A stretch of 6,080 nt of DNA from SKZT01 sp964478625. GTDB taxonomy: Bacteria > Desulfobacterota > Desulfobacteria > Desulfobacterales > SKZT01. Shown here piece after piece: positions 1 through 5,796 of this stretch (the stretch's first letter is position 1; each line of letters starts with the position of its first letter). The translations under genes were made by a program, and so were the position numbers. The DNA lies in the NCBI GenBank assembly GCA_964478625.1, contig CAYZJH010000133.1, forward strand, positions 1 to 6,080. Direction: 5' to 3'. The notes below the pieces were generated by a model. That model did no database searches. It saw only the letters and a program-made list of their open reading frames with translations, and was not told where the DNA came from.

Positions 1-218
1 GACTCGCGGTGGCTTGATGCTTATAAAGAAAATATTTCCAAATCAGTTGTTTGAAACCACAGCGACCGAAGAATCTCTTTTCCCGAGCCTGTTCCGGTCA
101 TCGAATCCGACTCGAAGTTTAAACCATAGAGACCATACCGGCGTGAAGGAAAGATTCTTCGTCGGCCATTGAGAACGTGCCTATCACCGTTTACAAAGTC
201 GGCCTCCTCAGAATGACA
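1..218 (-). repeat. Palindromic MITE-like repeat, copy A (truncated by window edge)
   Basis: The reverse complement of this stretch aligns almost end to end with 3716-3951. Both copies start with AAAAATTGTCATTCTGAGGAGGCC-type sequence, share the CGAAGAATCT blocks, and share the outer segment spelling GCTGTGGTTTCAAACAACT. Similarity is strong in the two outer thirds and weaker in the middle (about 80-140). The right-hand terminal inverted repeat (CCTCAGAATGAC plus A) lies at 206-218. The left terminal repeat should lie roughly 20 bases before the window start. No transposase is encoded, and the open frames across it are by-products of the repeat. It is probably a non-autonomous dispersed element; the family is not identified here. 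Confidence 0.85.
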
Positions 219-235
219 ATTTTTAATATATGAAC

Positions 236-312
236 ACCTCATACCTCACACCTTACACCTCACACCTCATACCTCACACCTTACACCTCACACCTTATAC
301 CTTATACCTTTT
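236..312. repeat. Heptanucleotide tandem array (ACCTYAY)n
   Basis: Ten complete 7-base units of the form ACCT(C/T)A(C/T) run from 236 to 305, followed by a degenerate unit at 306-312. There is a higher-order period: units 1-4 (236-263) and units 5-8 (264-291) are identical, giving a perfect 28-base direct duplication, and units 9 and 10 are both ACCTTAT. The array begins 17 bases from the end of repeat copy A and overlaps the 3' end of the minus-strand aminopeptidase gene, supplying its stop codon. Units abut with no spacers, so it is a simple tandem repeat, likely to vary in length by slippage. Confidence 0.95.
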
Positions 313-2783
313 CTCATCCTGGTATTAACTTCAAGCTTTTCCAGGGCCAGGGTAACCGCATCCCGGACTCTTGGAGAGGTTTTCGCATAATCCTCAAGAA
401 AGGTTGTGACTTCCGATACCTTCTCCATTCCGGCAATGGGGGTGATCCCGGTAATAACACGCTCCAGGTGCAACGGGTGCATCTTTTCCAGTTGCCGAAG
501 GTTGTCCGCAAACCAATCCCAAAGCAATGGTTCGGCATGCGGATTTGCACCCATAGCGGCTATGGGCATAAATTTATTTCGGCTGGGCACGTCACTCAAG
601 GTAAATTCAAGAGCTTTACGGATAAGTACCGGCTGCCTGAAACAGGCCAGGCCTGCCAGAATGTTCATCCGTTCGTGCTCGCTTTCGGAAATCCTGAAAC
701 GATTTTGCATAAATTCCAGGGCGGCATGTTCATGGGTTTGGGCACCGATCTGGAGCACCGCTTTCATGATATCCGGATGAATGGTTTCACCTTTCAGAAG
801 CGTCGAGAAACAATCCCGGCCAAATGTTTCAACTTCCCTGCACCCATACACATGAGCATGCCACAGCACCTGGTCCCTCAATATGGATATGGTGACAGGC
901 TCTTCCGAAGACGGTTGGAACCCGATTCGCAACAGAACCCTCTTTAAAAATTCAGCACCGAATGAGTGGATTTCCTCCCTTTTGGAGCCGTTGAGAATAA
1001 CAAACGCCTGAAACAGGTTTGAGGCAATACTGGTCAGCGGAAGGAATTCATCTTCATCCGCAAAATTGTCTAGAAATCTCACATAATCACTACTGTCCAT
1101 TAGACCCGCTTTGACCATCGCAAACATGTCGTTCTGAATGCCCCAGCGGTCCAAGGGCGATATCTTTTTCCGTCTGATCAGGTCTTCCAGCATCCGACAA
1201 TTCTGATCATCGCAATATCTCACACGATAAAATCCGGTTTGTCCATGGTTGATCTTGTATGCCACCACATCAGTACCCAGATCGATCTTCGCGGTTTTTT
1301 GATCCATCAGCATTTCAATTTGGCTGACATGTCCGTTTTTCCCGAACATGGCTACAGAAACAGGGATCAGCCATGTCTGGTCAAATGAGGCCGGAAGACA
1401 GGTGAATCGTTTCTGAGTCAACACCAGTGTATTGCCGTTTCTTTCGGCTTCCACCAGAGGATATCCGGGCTGCTCCACCCAGCTTTTCATCATTTCCACC
1501 ACCGGTTTGTCGGAAACCCTTTCAAAGGCTTTCCAAAGATCCCGGCTTTCGGCATTGGAATAAGCATAGTGTGTGAGATAATGGTTGAGCCCTGCCTGAA
1601 AAGCTTCCCCTCCGATATAGCCTTCCACTTGTCTCAAAATACTTCCTCCCTTACTGTAGATAATGGGCGCGGTGCTCACATTGATCATCACCTGGCCGCC
1701 TCCCGGAATTTCAATGGACTGGGTGTCTGTGAGCTGGTCTCTTGACAGGGCAACATCGGTCTGCCCCGTTAAAAACTGACCCCAGGTATCCCATTCGGGG
1801 TAATAATGATCCACAACACGATAGGCAAAATAGGTGGCAAAACTTTCATTCAGCCAGAGATATTTCCAATCGGAGGGGGTTACCAGATTTCCGAACCACT
1901 GATGGACGATTTCGTGGGCAATCACTTCGCAGATGCGCTGTTCTCCAGCTTTTGATGTGGTTCCGGGATAAAACAGCAGAAGATTTTCCCTGAACGTAAT
2001 GGCCCCCCAATTTTCCATGGCCCCGAATGCAAAATCCGGAACGGCGATCAGGTCCATTTTGGGAAGCGGATATGGGATTTGAAAATACTGCTCGCAATAC
2101 CCCAGGGCTTTTTGGCCGAATTCCGCCCCGAAATCAGCGTACCGGGTCTGGCTCGGAAGCGTGACCACAGAGACTCTCGGGTCGCGTGTATTTCGAACAA
2201 AGTCAAATTTGCCGATCCCCAAAAACACCAGATAAGTGGACATGGTCGGGGTTTTGCGAAATTTGATCCGTTTTTTTCCGTTTCCGAGCTGCTTTTTTTC
2301 GACGACCACCTCATTGGATATGGCCTCAAGTTTTTCATCGACAATCATCTCGATATCGAACGTCGCCTTGTGCAAGGGATTGTCCATGCAGGGGATCACT
2401 CTTCGGGCATCGCTTTCCTGAAACTGGGTGACGGCAATATACTGATCCGCTCCGGCTTCGACATATCGGCTCCGGTAAAATCCGGCCATAAGATCGTTGA
2501 TTTTTCCTTCGTAATCGATCTGTACCGTGATGGCCCCCTCCATCTTTTCCGGAAAATCAATATCCATCGTTTCCCCGGAGGGATCCATCGAAAATCGGCA
2601 TTCCTTATATTGGCCGTCGGTGAGCAACCGACAACTCCAGACCGCAAGATCTTTGGCATTCAATGTCAGGTCCGACACCGGTTGGGCTGCGGTCAACCGG
2701 ATGGTCGCCTGCGCGGAAAAAGAAAAATTTGAAAGATCAGGTCTTATTTGAAGCGCATAGTGCTCAGGTTTGATACCATTCAT
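288..2783 (-). CDS. M1-family zinc aminopeptidase
   Basis: Predicted zinc-dependent aminopeptidase of 831 residues that removes N-terminal amino acids from peptides. It has no signal peptide, so it is probably cytoplasmic. An N-terminal beta-rich domain (about 1-200) holds the QFQESDARRVIPC substrate-pocket segment at 120-132. The thermolysin-like domain carries the GAMEN exopeptidase motif at 254-258 and the zinc site HEIVH at 290-294, with E291 as catalytic base. The third zinc ligand is E313 in LNES, giving HEXXH-X18-E. Y376 fits the transition-state tyrosine. An ERAP1_C-like helical domain fills about 508-815. All catalytic residues are present and the length is normal for PepN/Ape2-type enzymes. 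The ATG at 2781-2783 is preceded by GAGAGG with 6 bases between the GAGG core and the start. The last seven residues and the stop fall in the heptad array. It is monocistronic and divergent from the stress-protein gene. The M1 assignment is secure; the exact subfamily is not. Confidence 0.97.
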   Translation of the reverse strand: MNGIKPEHYALQIRPDLSNFSFSAQATIRLTAAQPVSDLTLNAKDLAVWSCRLLTDGQYKECRFSMDPSGETMDIDFPEKMEGAITVQIDYEGKINDLMAGFYRSRYVEAGADQYIAVTQFQESDARRVIPCMDNPLHKATFDIEMIVDEKLEAISNEVVVEKKQLGNGKKRIKFRKTPTMSTYLVFLGIGKFDFVRNTRDPRVSVVTLPSQTRYADFGAEFGQKALGYCEQYFQIPYPLPKMDLIAVPDFAFGAMENWGAITFRENLLLFYPGTTSKAGEQRICEVIAHEIVHQWFGNLVTPSDWKYLWLNESFATYFAYRVVDHYYPEWDTWGQFLTGQTDVALSRDQLTDTQSIEIPGGGQVMINVSTAPIIYSKGGSILRQVEGYIGGEAFQAGLNHYLTHYAYSNAESRDLWKAFERVSDKPVVEMMKSWVEQPGYPLVEAERNGNTLVLTQKRFTCLPASFDQTWLIPVSVAMFGKNGHVSQIEMLMDQKTAKIDLGTDVVAYKINHGQTGFYRVRYCDDQNCRMLEDLIRRKKISPLDRWGIQNDMFAMVKAGLMDSSDYVRFLDNFADEDEFLPLTSIASNLFQAFVILNGSKREEIHSFGAEFLKRVLLRIGFQPSSEEPVTISILRDQVLWHAHVYGCREVETFGRDCFSTLLKGETIHPDIMKAVLQIGAQTHEHAALEFMQNRFRISESEHERMNILAGLACFRQPVLIRKALEFTLSDVPSRNKFMPIAAMGANPHAEPLLWDWFADNLRQLEKMHPLHLERVITGITPIAGMEKVSEVTTFLEDYAKTSPRVRDAVTLALEKLEVNTRMRKGIRYKV

Positions 2784-2871
2784 GGCTTTCCTCTCGGATT
2801 GAAAAAAAGTGGGTCGTGCGAATCAACCCGCACCTGAAAGGATTGGGCTTTGTGACCATTCATTTTTTTGA

Positions 2872-2900
2872 AACATAAATGATACCGGATCATAAGTCAA
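2872..2900 (-). promoter_or_regulatory. Putative sigma70 promoter of the aminopeptidase gene
   Basis: On the minus strand TTGACT (2895-2900) is followed after exactly 17 bases by TATGTT (2872-2877). These match the -35 consensus at 5 of 6 positions and the -10 at 4 of 6. The start codon is about 90 bases downstream, leaving a leader of roughly 80 bases. The spacer contains a small palindrome, ATGAT-N5-ATCAT (2879-2893). Confidence 0.5.
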
Positions 2901-2919
2901 TTCCCGGTTCAACAACCGG
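2879..2919. promoter_or_regulatory. Two palindromes in the divergent promoter region (possible operators)
   Basis: ATGAT-ACCGG-ATCAT (2879-2893) lies inside the -35/-10 spacer of the aminopeptidase promoter. CCGGTT-CAAC-AACCGG (2904-2919) lies just upstream of its -35. Both contain an ACCGG string. Position and symmetry suit repressor or activator binding sites, but no regulator is identified, and short palindromes also occur by chance. Confidence 0.3.
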
Positions 2920-3064
2920 TAGAATTTCCGGCTCGGTTCTTGAGTCAAAAGTTTTGATTTTTTTCCGCCATGGGGGAAGGGGCAAGGCAGGAGGCTTTGG
3001 ACCTTGAGTTCAACCGGGTCTTGAGCATCCCAAAAAATGACTTAAGATAGACACCATTTAAATC

Positions 3065-3093
3065 TTGTCATTTACCTGAAAATCTAGAATAAT
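3065..3093 (+). promoter_or_regulatory. Putative sigma70 promoter of the universal stress protein gene
   Basis: TTGTCA (3065-3070, 5 of 6 matches) is separated by exactly 17 bases from AATAAT (3088-3093, 5 of 6 matches). Transcription would begin near 3100, giving a leader of about 73 bases before the ATG at 3173. It would leave the upstream in-frame ATG at 3107 almost at the transcript's 5' end, without room for a ribosome binding site. Confidence 0.6.
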
Positions 3094-3158
3094 GGATACA
3101 TTCTGAATGAGAGCATTACATACATTCCGGAAAGGACACCCTGAGAATTGTTATCCAG

Positions 3159-3165
3159 AAAGGAG
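3159..3165 (+). promoter_or_regulatory. Ribosome binding site that fixes the stress-protein start
   Basis: AAAGGAG is followed by seven A residues and then ATG at 3173. This is a near-ideal site and spacing. The earlier in-frame ATG at 3107 has no such element, so the 22 extra upstream codons are treated as untranslated leader. Confidence 0.85.
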
Positions 3166-3172
3166 AAAAAAA

Positions 3173-3643
3173 ATGGCTAAAAAAGTTTTAATCGCTTTTG
3201 ATGATTCCGAAAACGCATTCCGTGGAGTGAAGTATGTCGCGGACACTTTCAGAACGGACACCGAGGTCACCTTGTTCGGTGTTATTCCGGACACCGCGGA
3301 CATTTGCCAAATGGATAGCAAAGAATTGACCCCTTATTTTAAATCCCAGAAAACCGCCTTTTGCACCCTGGAGGAAAAAAAGAAAGACCTCCTGTCTCAG
3401 GCCATGCAAAATGCCAAGAAAACCCTTGTGGAAGCCGGATTTGATGAAACCAAAATCGTCACCAAAATCACGCCCAAAAAAGCAGGGATCGCCCGGGATA
3501 TTGTGGCCGAATCCAAGGAAGGTTATGATTCCATAGTGATCGGCAGAAGAGGTATATCCGGAATTCGGGAGATGTTTCTGGGTAGTATTTCCCAGAAAGT
3601 GATCAGTCTGGCCAAGGATGCTTCCATTTGCATCATTAATTAG
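3173..3643 (+). CDS. Universal stress protein, UspA family, single domain
   Basis: A 156-residue cytoplasmic protein with one Usp domain (PF00582 type). It begins MAKKVLIAFDDSENAFRG, the usual first strand with an acidic nucleotide-loop position at D10/D11. Near the C-terminus it carries the ATP-binding signature G-X2-G-X9-G-S: G124, G127, G137, S138. The intact signature places it with ATP-binding Usp proteins rather than the non-binding UspA type. Family members usually dimerise and help survival under starvation, redox or respiratory stress; the specific role here is unknown. The middle segment (about 44-75) is lysine-rich and polar with two cysteines (C45, C64). The start is chosen on the AAAGGAG site seven bases upstream. 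The gene is monocistronic with its own promoter and is divergent from the aminopeptidase gene. Confidence 0.95.
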   Translation: MAKKVLIAFDDSENAFRGVKYVADTFRTDTEVTLFGVIPDTADICQMDSKELTPYFKSQKTAFCTLEEKKKDLLSQAMQNAKKTLVEAGFDETKIVTKITPKKAGIARDIVAESKEGYDSIVIGRRGISGIREMFLGSISQKVISLAKDASICIIN

Positions 3644-3658
3644 TTATTGAACGAAACT

Positions 3659-3672
3659 CCCCTCCCGAGGGG
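3659..3672 (+). terminator. Possible weak terminator hairpin after the stress-protein gene
   Basis: CCCCT (3659-3663) and AGGGG (3668-3672) can form a short GC-rich hairpin 15 bases after the stop codon. No T-run follows, so it is not a canonical intrinsic terminator. It may be an mRNA-end structure or chance. Confidence 0.25.
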
Positions 3673-3715
3673 CCTCATTGGCCTCAAGTTAAGGAATCGG
3701 GAAGGAACTAAAAAT

Positions 3716-3951
3716 TGTCATTCTGAGGAGGCCAACATTTTAAACGGTGATATGGTGCGTGCTCAATGACCGACGAAGAATCTTTCTTTCACGCCGACAC
3801 GGCCTCTCCTATTTCAACTCCAGGTCAGACCTGATGATCGGTCCGACCTAAAGAAGGGAGATTCTTCGGTCGCTGTGGTTTCAAACAACTTATTTGGAAC
3901 TATTTTCCTTTCAAGCATCAAGCCACTGCGAGTTGCTCCCTCAGAATGACA
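3716..3951 (+). repeat. Palindromic MITE-like repeat, copy B (complete)
   Basis: A 236-base element bounded by perfect 13-base terminal inverted repeats: TGTCATTCTGAGG at 3716-3728 and its complement at 3939-3951. A second inverted pair lies inside: ACCGACGAAGAATCT (about 3769-3783) against AGATTCTTCGGTCG (about 3860-3873). A small stem, AGGT-CAG-ACCT (3822-3832), sits close to the centre. The whole element could fold into one long imperfect hairpin. It is an inverted copy of 1-218. No obvious target-site duplication flanks it and it encodes no protein. It looks like a non-autonomous mobile or structural intergenic repeat. Short strings such as TGTCATTCTGAG and GAAGAATCT recur in intergenic repeats of many bacteria. 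Confidence 0.85.
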
Positions 3952-4121
3952 TGCAAAAGGCACCTTTGGGAACGTGATGCCGGCAATAGATAGTACCTTA
4001 ATTTGACGCCAATGCGAGGGGACTGGAAAAGAGCCTACCCGGGCCCAAACCCGACATCGCCACACAGGTAAAGCCCTGGCCCCGGATTTCCGGGTACAAA
4101 TGTCAGATAGCGATCAACTTG
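3952..4121. other. Intergenic stretch without recognisable content
   Basis: No credible ORF, RNA gene or known riboswitch was recognised between repeat copy B and the terminator. The only local structure is a perfect small palindrome, CCCGGA-TT-TCCGGG (4081-4094). The open frame reading leftward across 3814-4065 is half made of repeat copy B and has no ribosome binding site. Confidence 0.5.
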
Positions 4122-4158
4122 AAAAAAAATAAGGCAGGGTTTTGATGAGCCCTGCCTT
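4122..4158 (-). terminator. Strong intrinsic terminator of the small acidic-protein gene
   Basis: A perfect 9-bp stem, AAGGCAGGG (4131-4139) paired with CCCTGCCTT (4150-4158), closes a 10-base loop. Read on the minus strand it is followed by A and then eight T residues (4122-4129 complement), a textbook rho-independent signal. It lies about 60 bases past the stop codon of the 45-codon ORF. In the plus direction it is followed only by TATATT, so any rightward termination would be weaker, and no gene needs it there. Confidence 0.85.
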
Positions 4159-4218
4159 TATATTAACCGCTGTTAGCAGATTGGTTTATATTGGGGTATT
4201 GAGAAGCTGTGATCGGGA

Positions 4219-4356
4219 TTATCCCTGAACATCGATGCCCAGGTCGCATCCCAGATGATCGTCAGGTGTGTCACACTCGAAATTTCTTCCACGGGTGTCC
4301 GCATGACCTTCTTCTCTTTCATGATCCGTCTCGATATAATCTTGTACTTTTGCCAT
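4219..4356 (-). CDS. Small acidic hypothetical protein, 45 residues
   Basis: An ATG at 4354-4356 opens a 45-codon frame ending in TAA at 4219-4221. The product starts MAKVQDYIETDHEREEGH and ends GCDLGIDVQG. It is strongly acidic (13 Asp/Glu against 4 Lys/Arg) and has two cysteines (C28, C37) and three histidines (H12, H18, H34), with no membrane segment. The support is contextual: a consensus GGAGG seven bases before the ATG, a strong terminator about 60 bases after the stop, and a possible promoter upstream. A longer 63-codon frame overlaps it (4173-4364), but its GTG start lies within the ribosome binding site and it has no site of its own. No family is recognised. Metal binding through the Cys/His residues is only a guess. 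No neighbour is co-transcribed. Confidence 0.65.
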   Translation of the reverse strand: MAKVQDYIETDHEREEGHADTRGRNFECDTPDDHLGCDLGIDVQG

Positions 4357-4363
4357 AATGTCA

Positions 4364-4368
4364 CCTCC
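4364..4368 (-). promoter_or_regulatory. Consensus ribosome binding site that fixes the small-gene frame
   Basis: Read on the minus strand, GGAGG is followed by TGACATT and then ATG. The seven-base spacing is optimal for the ATG at 4354-4356. The competing GTG at 4362-4364 overlaps this element, so it cannot use it. Confidence 0.75.
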
Positions 4369-4400
4369 GTTGTTTTTTTATTAACATCATTTGGTTGAAT

Positions 4401-4430
4401 TTAATATGCGACTTGTCTTCTGAATATCAA
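4401..4430 (-). promoter_or_regulatory. Possible promoter of the small acidic-protein gene
   Basis: On the minus strand TTGATA (4425-4430, 5 of 6 matches) is followed after 18 bases by TATTAA (4401-4406, 4 of 6 matches). Transcription would start near 4394, about 38 bases before the ATG. The -10 is weak and other registers in this AT-rich stretch are possible. Confidence 0.4.
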
Positions 4431-4459
4431 GGGATAACCAAATCAGGGGATTATGACAG

Positions 4460-4479
4460 GTAAAAACTGTGGTTTTTAC
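4460..4479. other. Perfect 8-bp hairpin
   Basis: GTAAAAAC (4460-4467) and GTTTTTAC (4472-4479) form a perfect 8-bp inverted repeat around TGTG. It lies about 30 bases upstream of the candidate small-gene promoter. It could be a regulatory binding site for that gene. It is AT-rich with no T-run after it, so a terminator is unlikely. Confidence 0.4.
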
Positions 4480-4578
4480 GGTGATCACTTAAGTCCAATA
4501 CCGGCCATTTTCCTGAAGACACCTGGCGGATGAATGTTAACCGCTCACAGTTGGTTATTTGACAGCACAAAGTTCTCT

Positions 4579-4700
4579 GTCATGCCGGACTGGATCCGGC
4601 ATCCAGAAAAACCGGCTTCCTTAATCCGCCTGGATAGCGCTGCGCTTCACTTTGTGCCCGACCGCCGGTTCAAGCCCGGGACAAGCTTCGCCGGAATGAC
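4579..4700. repeat. Second palindromic intergenic repeat element (MITE-like)
   Basis: A 122-base element bounded by GTCATGCCGG (4579-4588) and CCGGAATGAC (4691-4700), inverted repeats matching at 9 of 10 positions. Nested inside are AACCGGC (4610-4616) with GCCGGTT (4664-4670), and an apical stem AGCG-CTG-CGCT (4636-4646). All three pairs are centred on about 4640, so the element folds into one symmetric hairpin. Its left arm also holds CTGGAT-CCGGC-ATCCAG (4590-4606). The ends resemble widespread GTCATTCCGG-type intergenic repeats. It is unrelated to the repeat at 3716-3951 and encodes nothing. It lies about 70 bases before the AraC-family gene. Confidence 0.7.
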
Positions 4701-4772
4701 GATACAATAAAATCGATAATAATTAATTTCAAGCAGTTATGAGAACTCAAGACTGTCAAGTTGGTTAGTAAC

Positions 4773-5666
4773 ATGAAAATAACCGAAGCAAAAATACCTG
4801 AAATTTCATTCTTAAAAAAGAATAGAGCAAAAATAGAATTTGAAATATTCCCCATCAGCAGTCTTTTTTCAAGGCGGGCCAAGCTTGACATTCCGCTTGA
4901 CATGCCTCATCGGATAGATTTTTACCATATTATGTATATCACCAAAGGAACCGGAACACATTACATCGACTTCCGTCCTTACCCGTATTCGGCCGGAAGT
5001 ATATTGTTCATCTCAAAGGGACAGGTGCATGCTTTTGAGATCCGTGCAGACATAGAGGGCTTTTTGATACTTTTTACAGATGCCTTTTTATCCAAAAACC
5101 TGATTCATTCGGACATTCTGTCTTTTTACAGACTTTACAATTACCATCTGCATTCCCCCATCATGCAACCCGCGGAAACAAGCGGAGAGATATTTGGCAA
5201 CATTATCAATGAAATATACACAGAATACCGATTTCCGGATGAATTCGCCAAGGAAGAGATTCTGCGACTGCTGTTGAAACTGCTGTTGTTGAAAGCCGAG
5301 CGAATCAAACGATCCTTTACAGGTAAAGAGAAGAACTCGGACTGGTTTCTTCAGTTCGGGGTTTTTCGAAACGAGCTTGAAAAGCGTTTTTCTGAGACAA
5401 GAAATGCCAAAGAATATGCGCAGATGATGAATATTTCCTACAAGCACCTGAATGAAATTTGCAAATCCGCCGCCGGTCTCACGGCCAAGGCGTTTATTGA
5501 CAAATTCGTCATCCTGGAAACCAAACGTCGTCTGGCTATATCGGACGACTCAGTTAAAGAATTATCCTATCAGCTGGGATTTGACGAACCCACCAATTTT
5601 GTGAAGTTCTTTAAAAAACATACCCGTCTCTCTCCTGCGCAATTCAGGAAAACCCTGACCAAATAA
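4773..5666 (+). CDS. AraC-family transcriptional regulator
   Basis: A 297-residue DNA-binding regulator with the usual AraC architecture and length. The N-terminal half (about 20-110) looks like an AraC-type cupin effector-binding domain: a basic/His segment near PHRIDFYHI (45-53), then GTGTHYIDF (59-67) and SAGSILFISKGQVHAF (73-88), the typical turn before the pocket histidine. A helical linker rich in Leu and Lys covers about 140-185. The C-terminal domain (about 195-294) has two helix-turn-helix units: NAKEYAQMMNISYKHLNEIC (211-230) and a second from about 260, with SYQLGF and NFVKFFKKHTRLSPAQFRK. The ATG at 4773 is preferred over an in-frame TTG at 4761; neither has a good ribosome binding site, so translation may be weak. 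It is co-oriented with the SnoaL-like gene 130 bases downstream, a plausible target. The effector is unknown. Confidence 0.93.
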   Translation: MKITEAKIPEISFLKKNRAKIEFEIFPISSLFSRRAKLDIPLDMPHRIDFYHIMYITKGTGTHYIDFRPYPYSAGSILFISKGQVHAFEIRADIEGFLILFTDAFLSKNLIHSDILSFYRLYNYHLHSPIMQPAETSGEIFGNIINEIYTEYRFPDEFAKEEILRLLLKLLLLKAERIKRSFTGKEKNSDWFLQFGVFRNELEKRFSETRNAKEYAQMMNISYKHLNEICKSAAGLTAKAFIDKFVILETKRRLAISDDSVKELSYQLGFDEPTNFVKFFKKHTRLSPAQFRKTLTK

Positions 5667-5746
5667 CCATCCAGTTTGATATTTACCATTCTTTTGAACG
5701 GATCAACCTTTATGCGCCTTTCCTTTGGGTCTATTTTTGATTCACG

Positions 5747-5769
5747 AAATGCAACCGATCGCATTTTTT
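5747..5769 (+). terminator. Possible weak terminator between the regulator and the SnoaL-like gene
   Basis: AAATGC (5747-5752) and GCATTT (5761-5766) flank an 8-base loop and lead into a T-run ending at 5769. The stem is short and AT-rich, so termination would be inefficient at best. It also lies only 27 bases before the next start codon, where a leader structure is equally possible. No strong separate promoter was found between the two genes. Confidence 0.3.
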
Positions 5770-5796
5770 ATCCTGCAAACCCAAAAGGAGGCAAAT

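Noticed and set aside
21..242. Minus-strand frame across repeat copy A
   Set aside because: Lies within the repeat element, lacks a ribosome binding site, and its matching frame in copy B is disrupted.
236..312. CRISPR array
   Set aside because: Seven-base units abut with no spacers and no cas genes are present; this is a simple tandem repeat.
406..2751. Several plus-strand and minus-strand frames inside the aminopeptidase gene
   Set aside because: All are shadows of the M1 peptidase coding frame, which has complete catalytic motifs.
3107..3172. 22-codon N-terminal extension of the universal stress protein
   Set aside because: No ribosome binding site before the ATG at 3107, which would be almost at the predicted transcript start. 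The family normally begins at the MAKKVLIAFD-like strand, which has an ideal site.
1..3951. Composite transposon
   Set aside because: The flanking repeats carry no transposase and no target duplication was found, so only an inverted repeat pair can be claimed.
3814..4065. 83-codon minus-strand frame across repeat copy B
   Set aside because: Half is repeat sequence, no ribosome binding site, no recognisable domain.
4173..4364. 63-codon minus-strand frame with GTG start
   Set aside because: Its GTG lies within the GGAGGTG sequence that serves the ATG at 4354-4356, it has no ribosome binding site of its own, and its sequence shows no domain. The 45-codon frame fits the signals better.
4761..4772. 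TTG start four codons upstream for the AraC-family gene
   Set aside because: No better ribosome binding site than the ATG at 4773, and TTG is a rarer start.
5088..5764. Minus-strand frames opposite the regulator and its 3' flank
   Set aside because: Shadows of the AraC-family frame without ribosome binding sites or domains.
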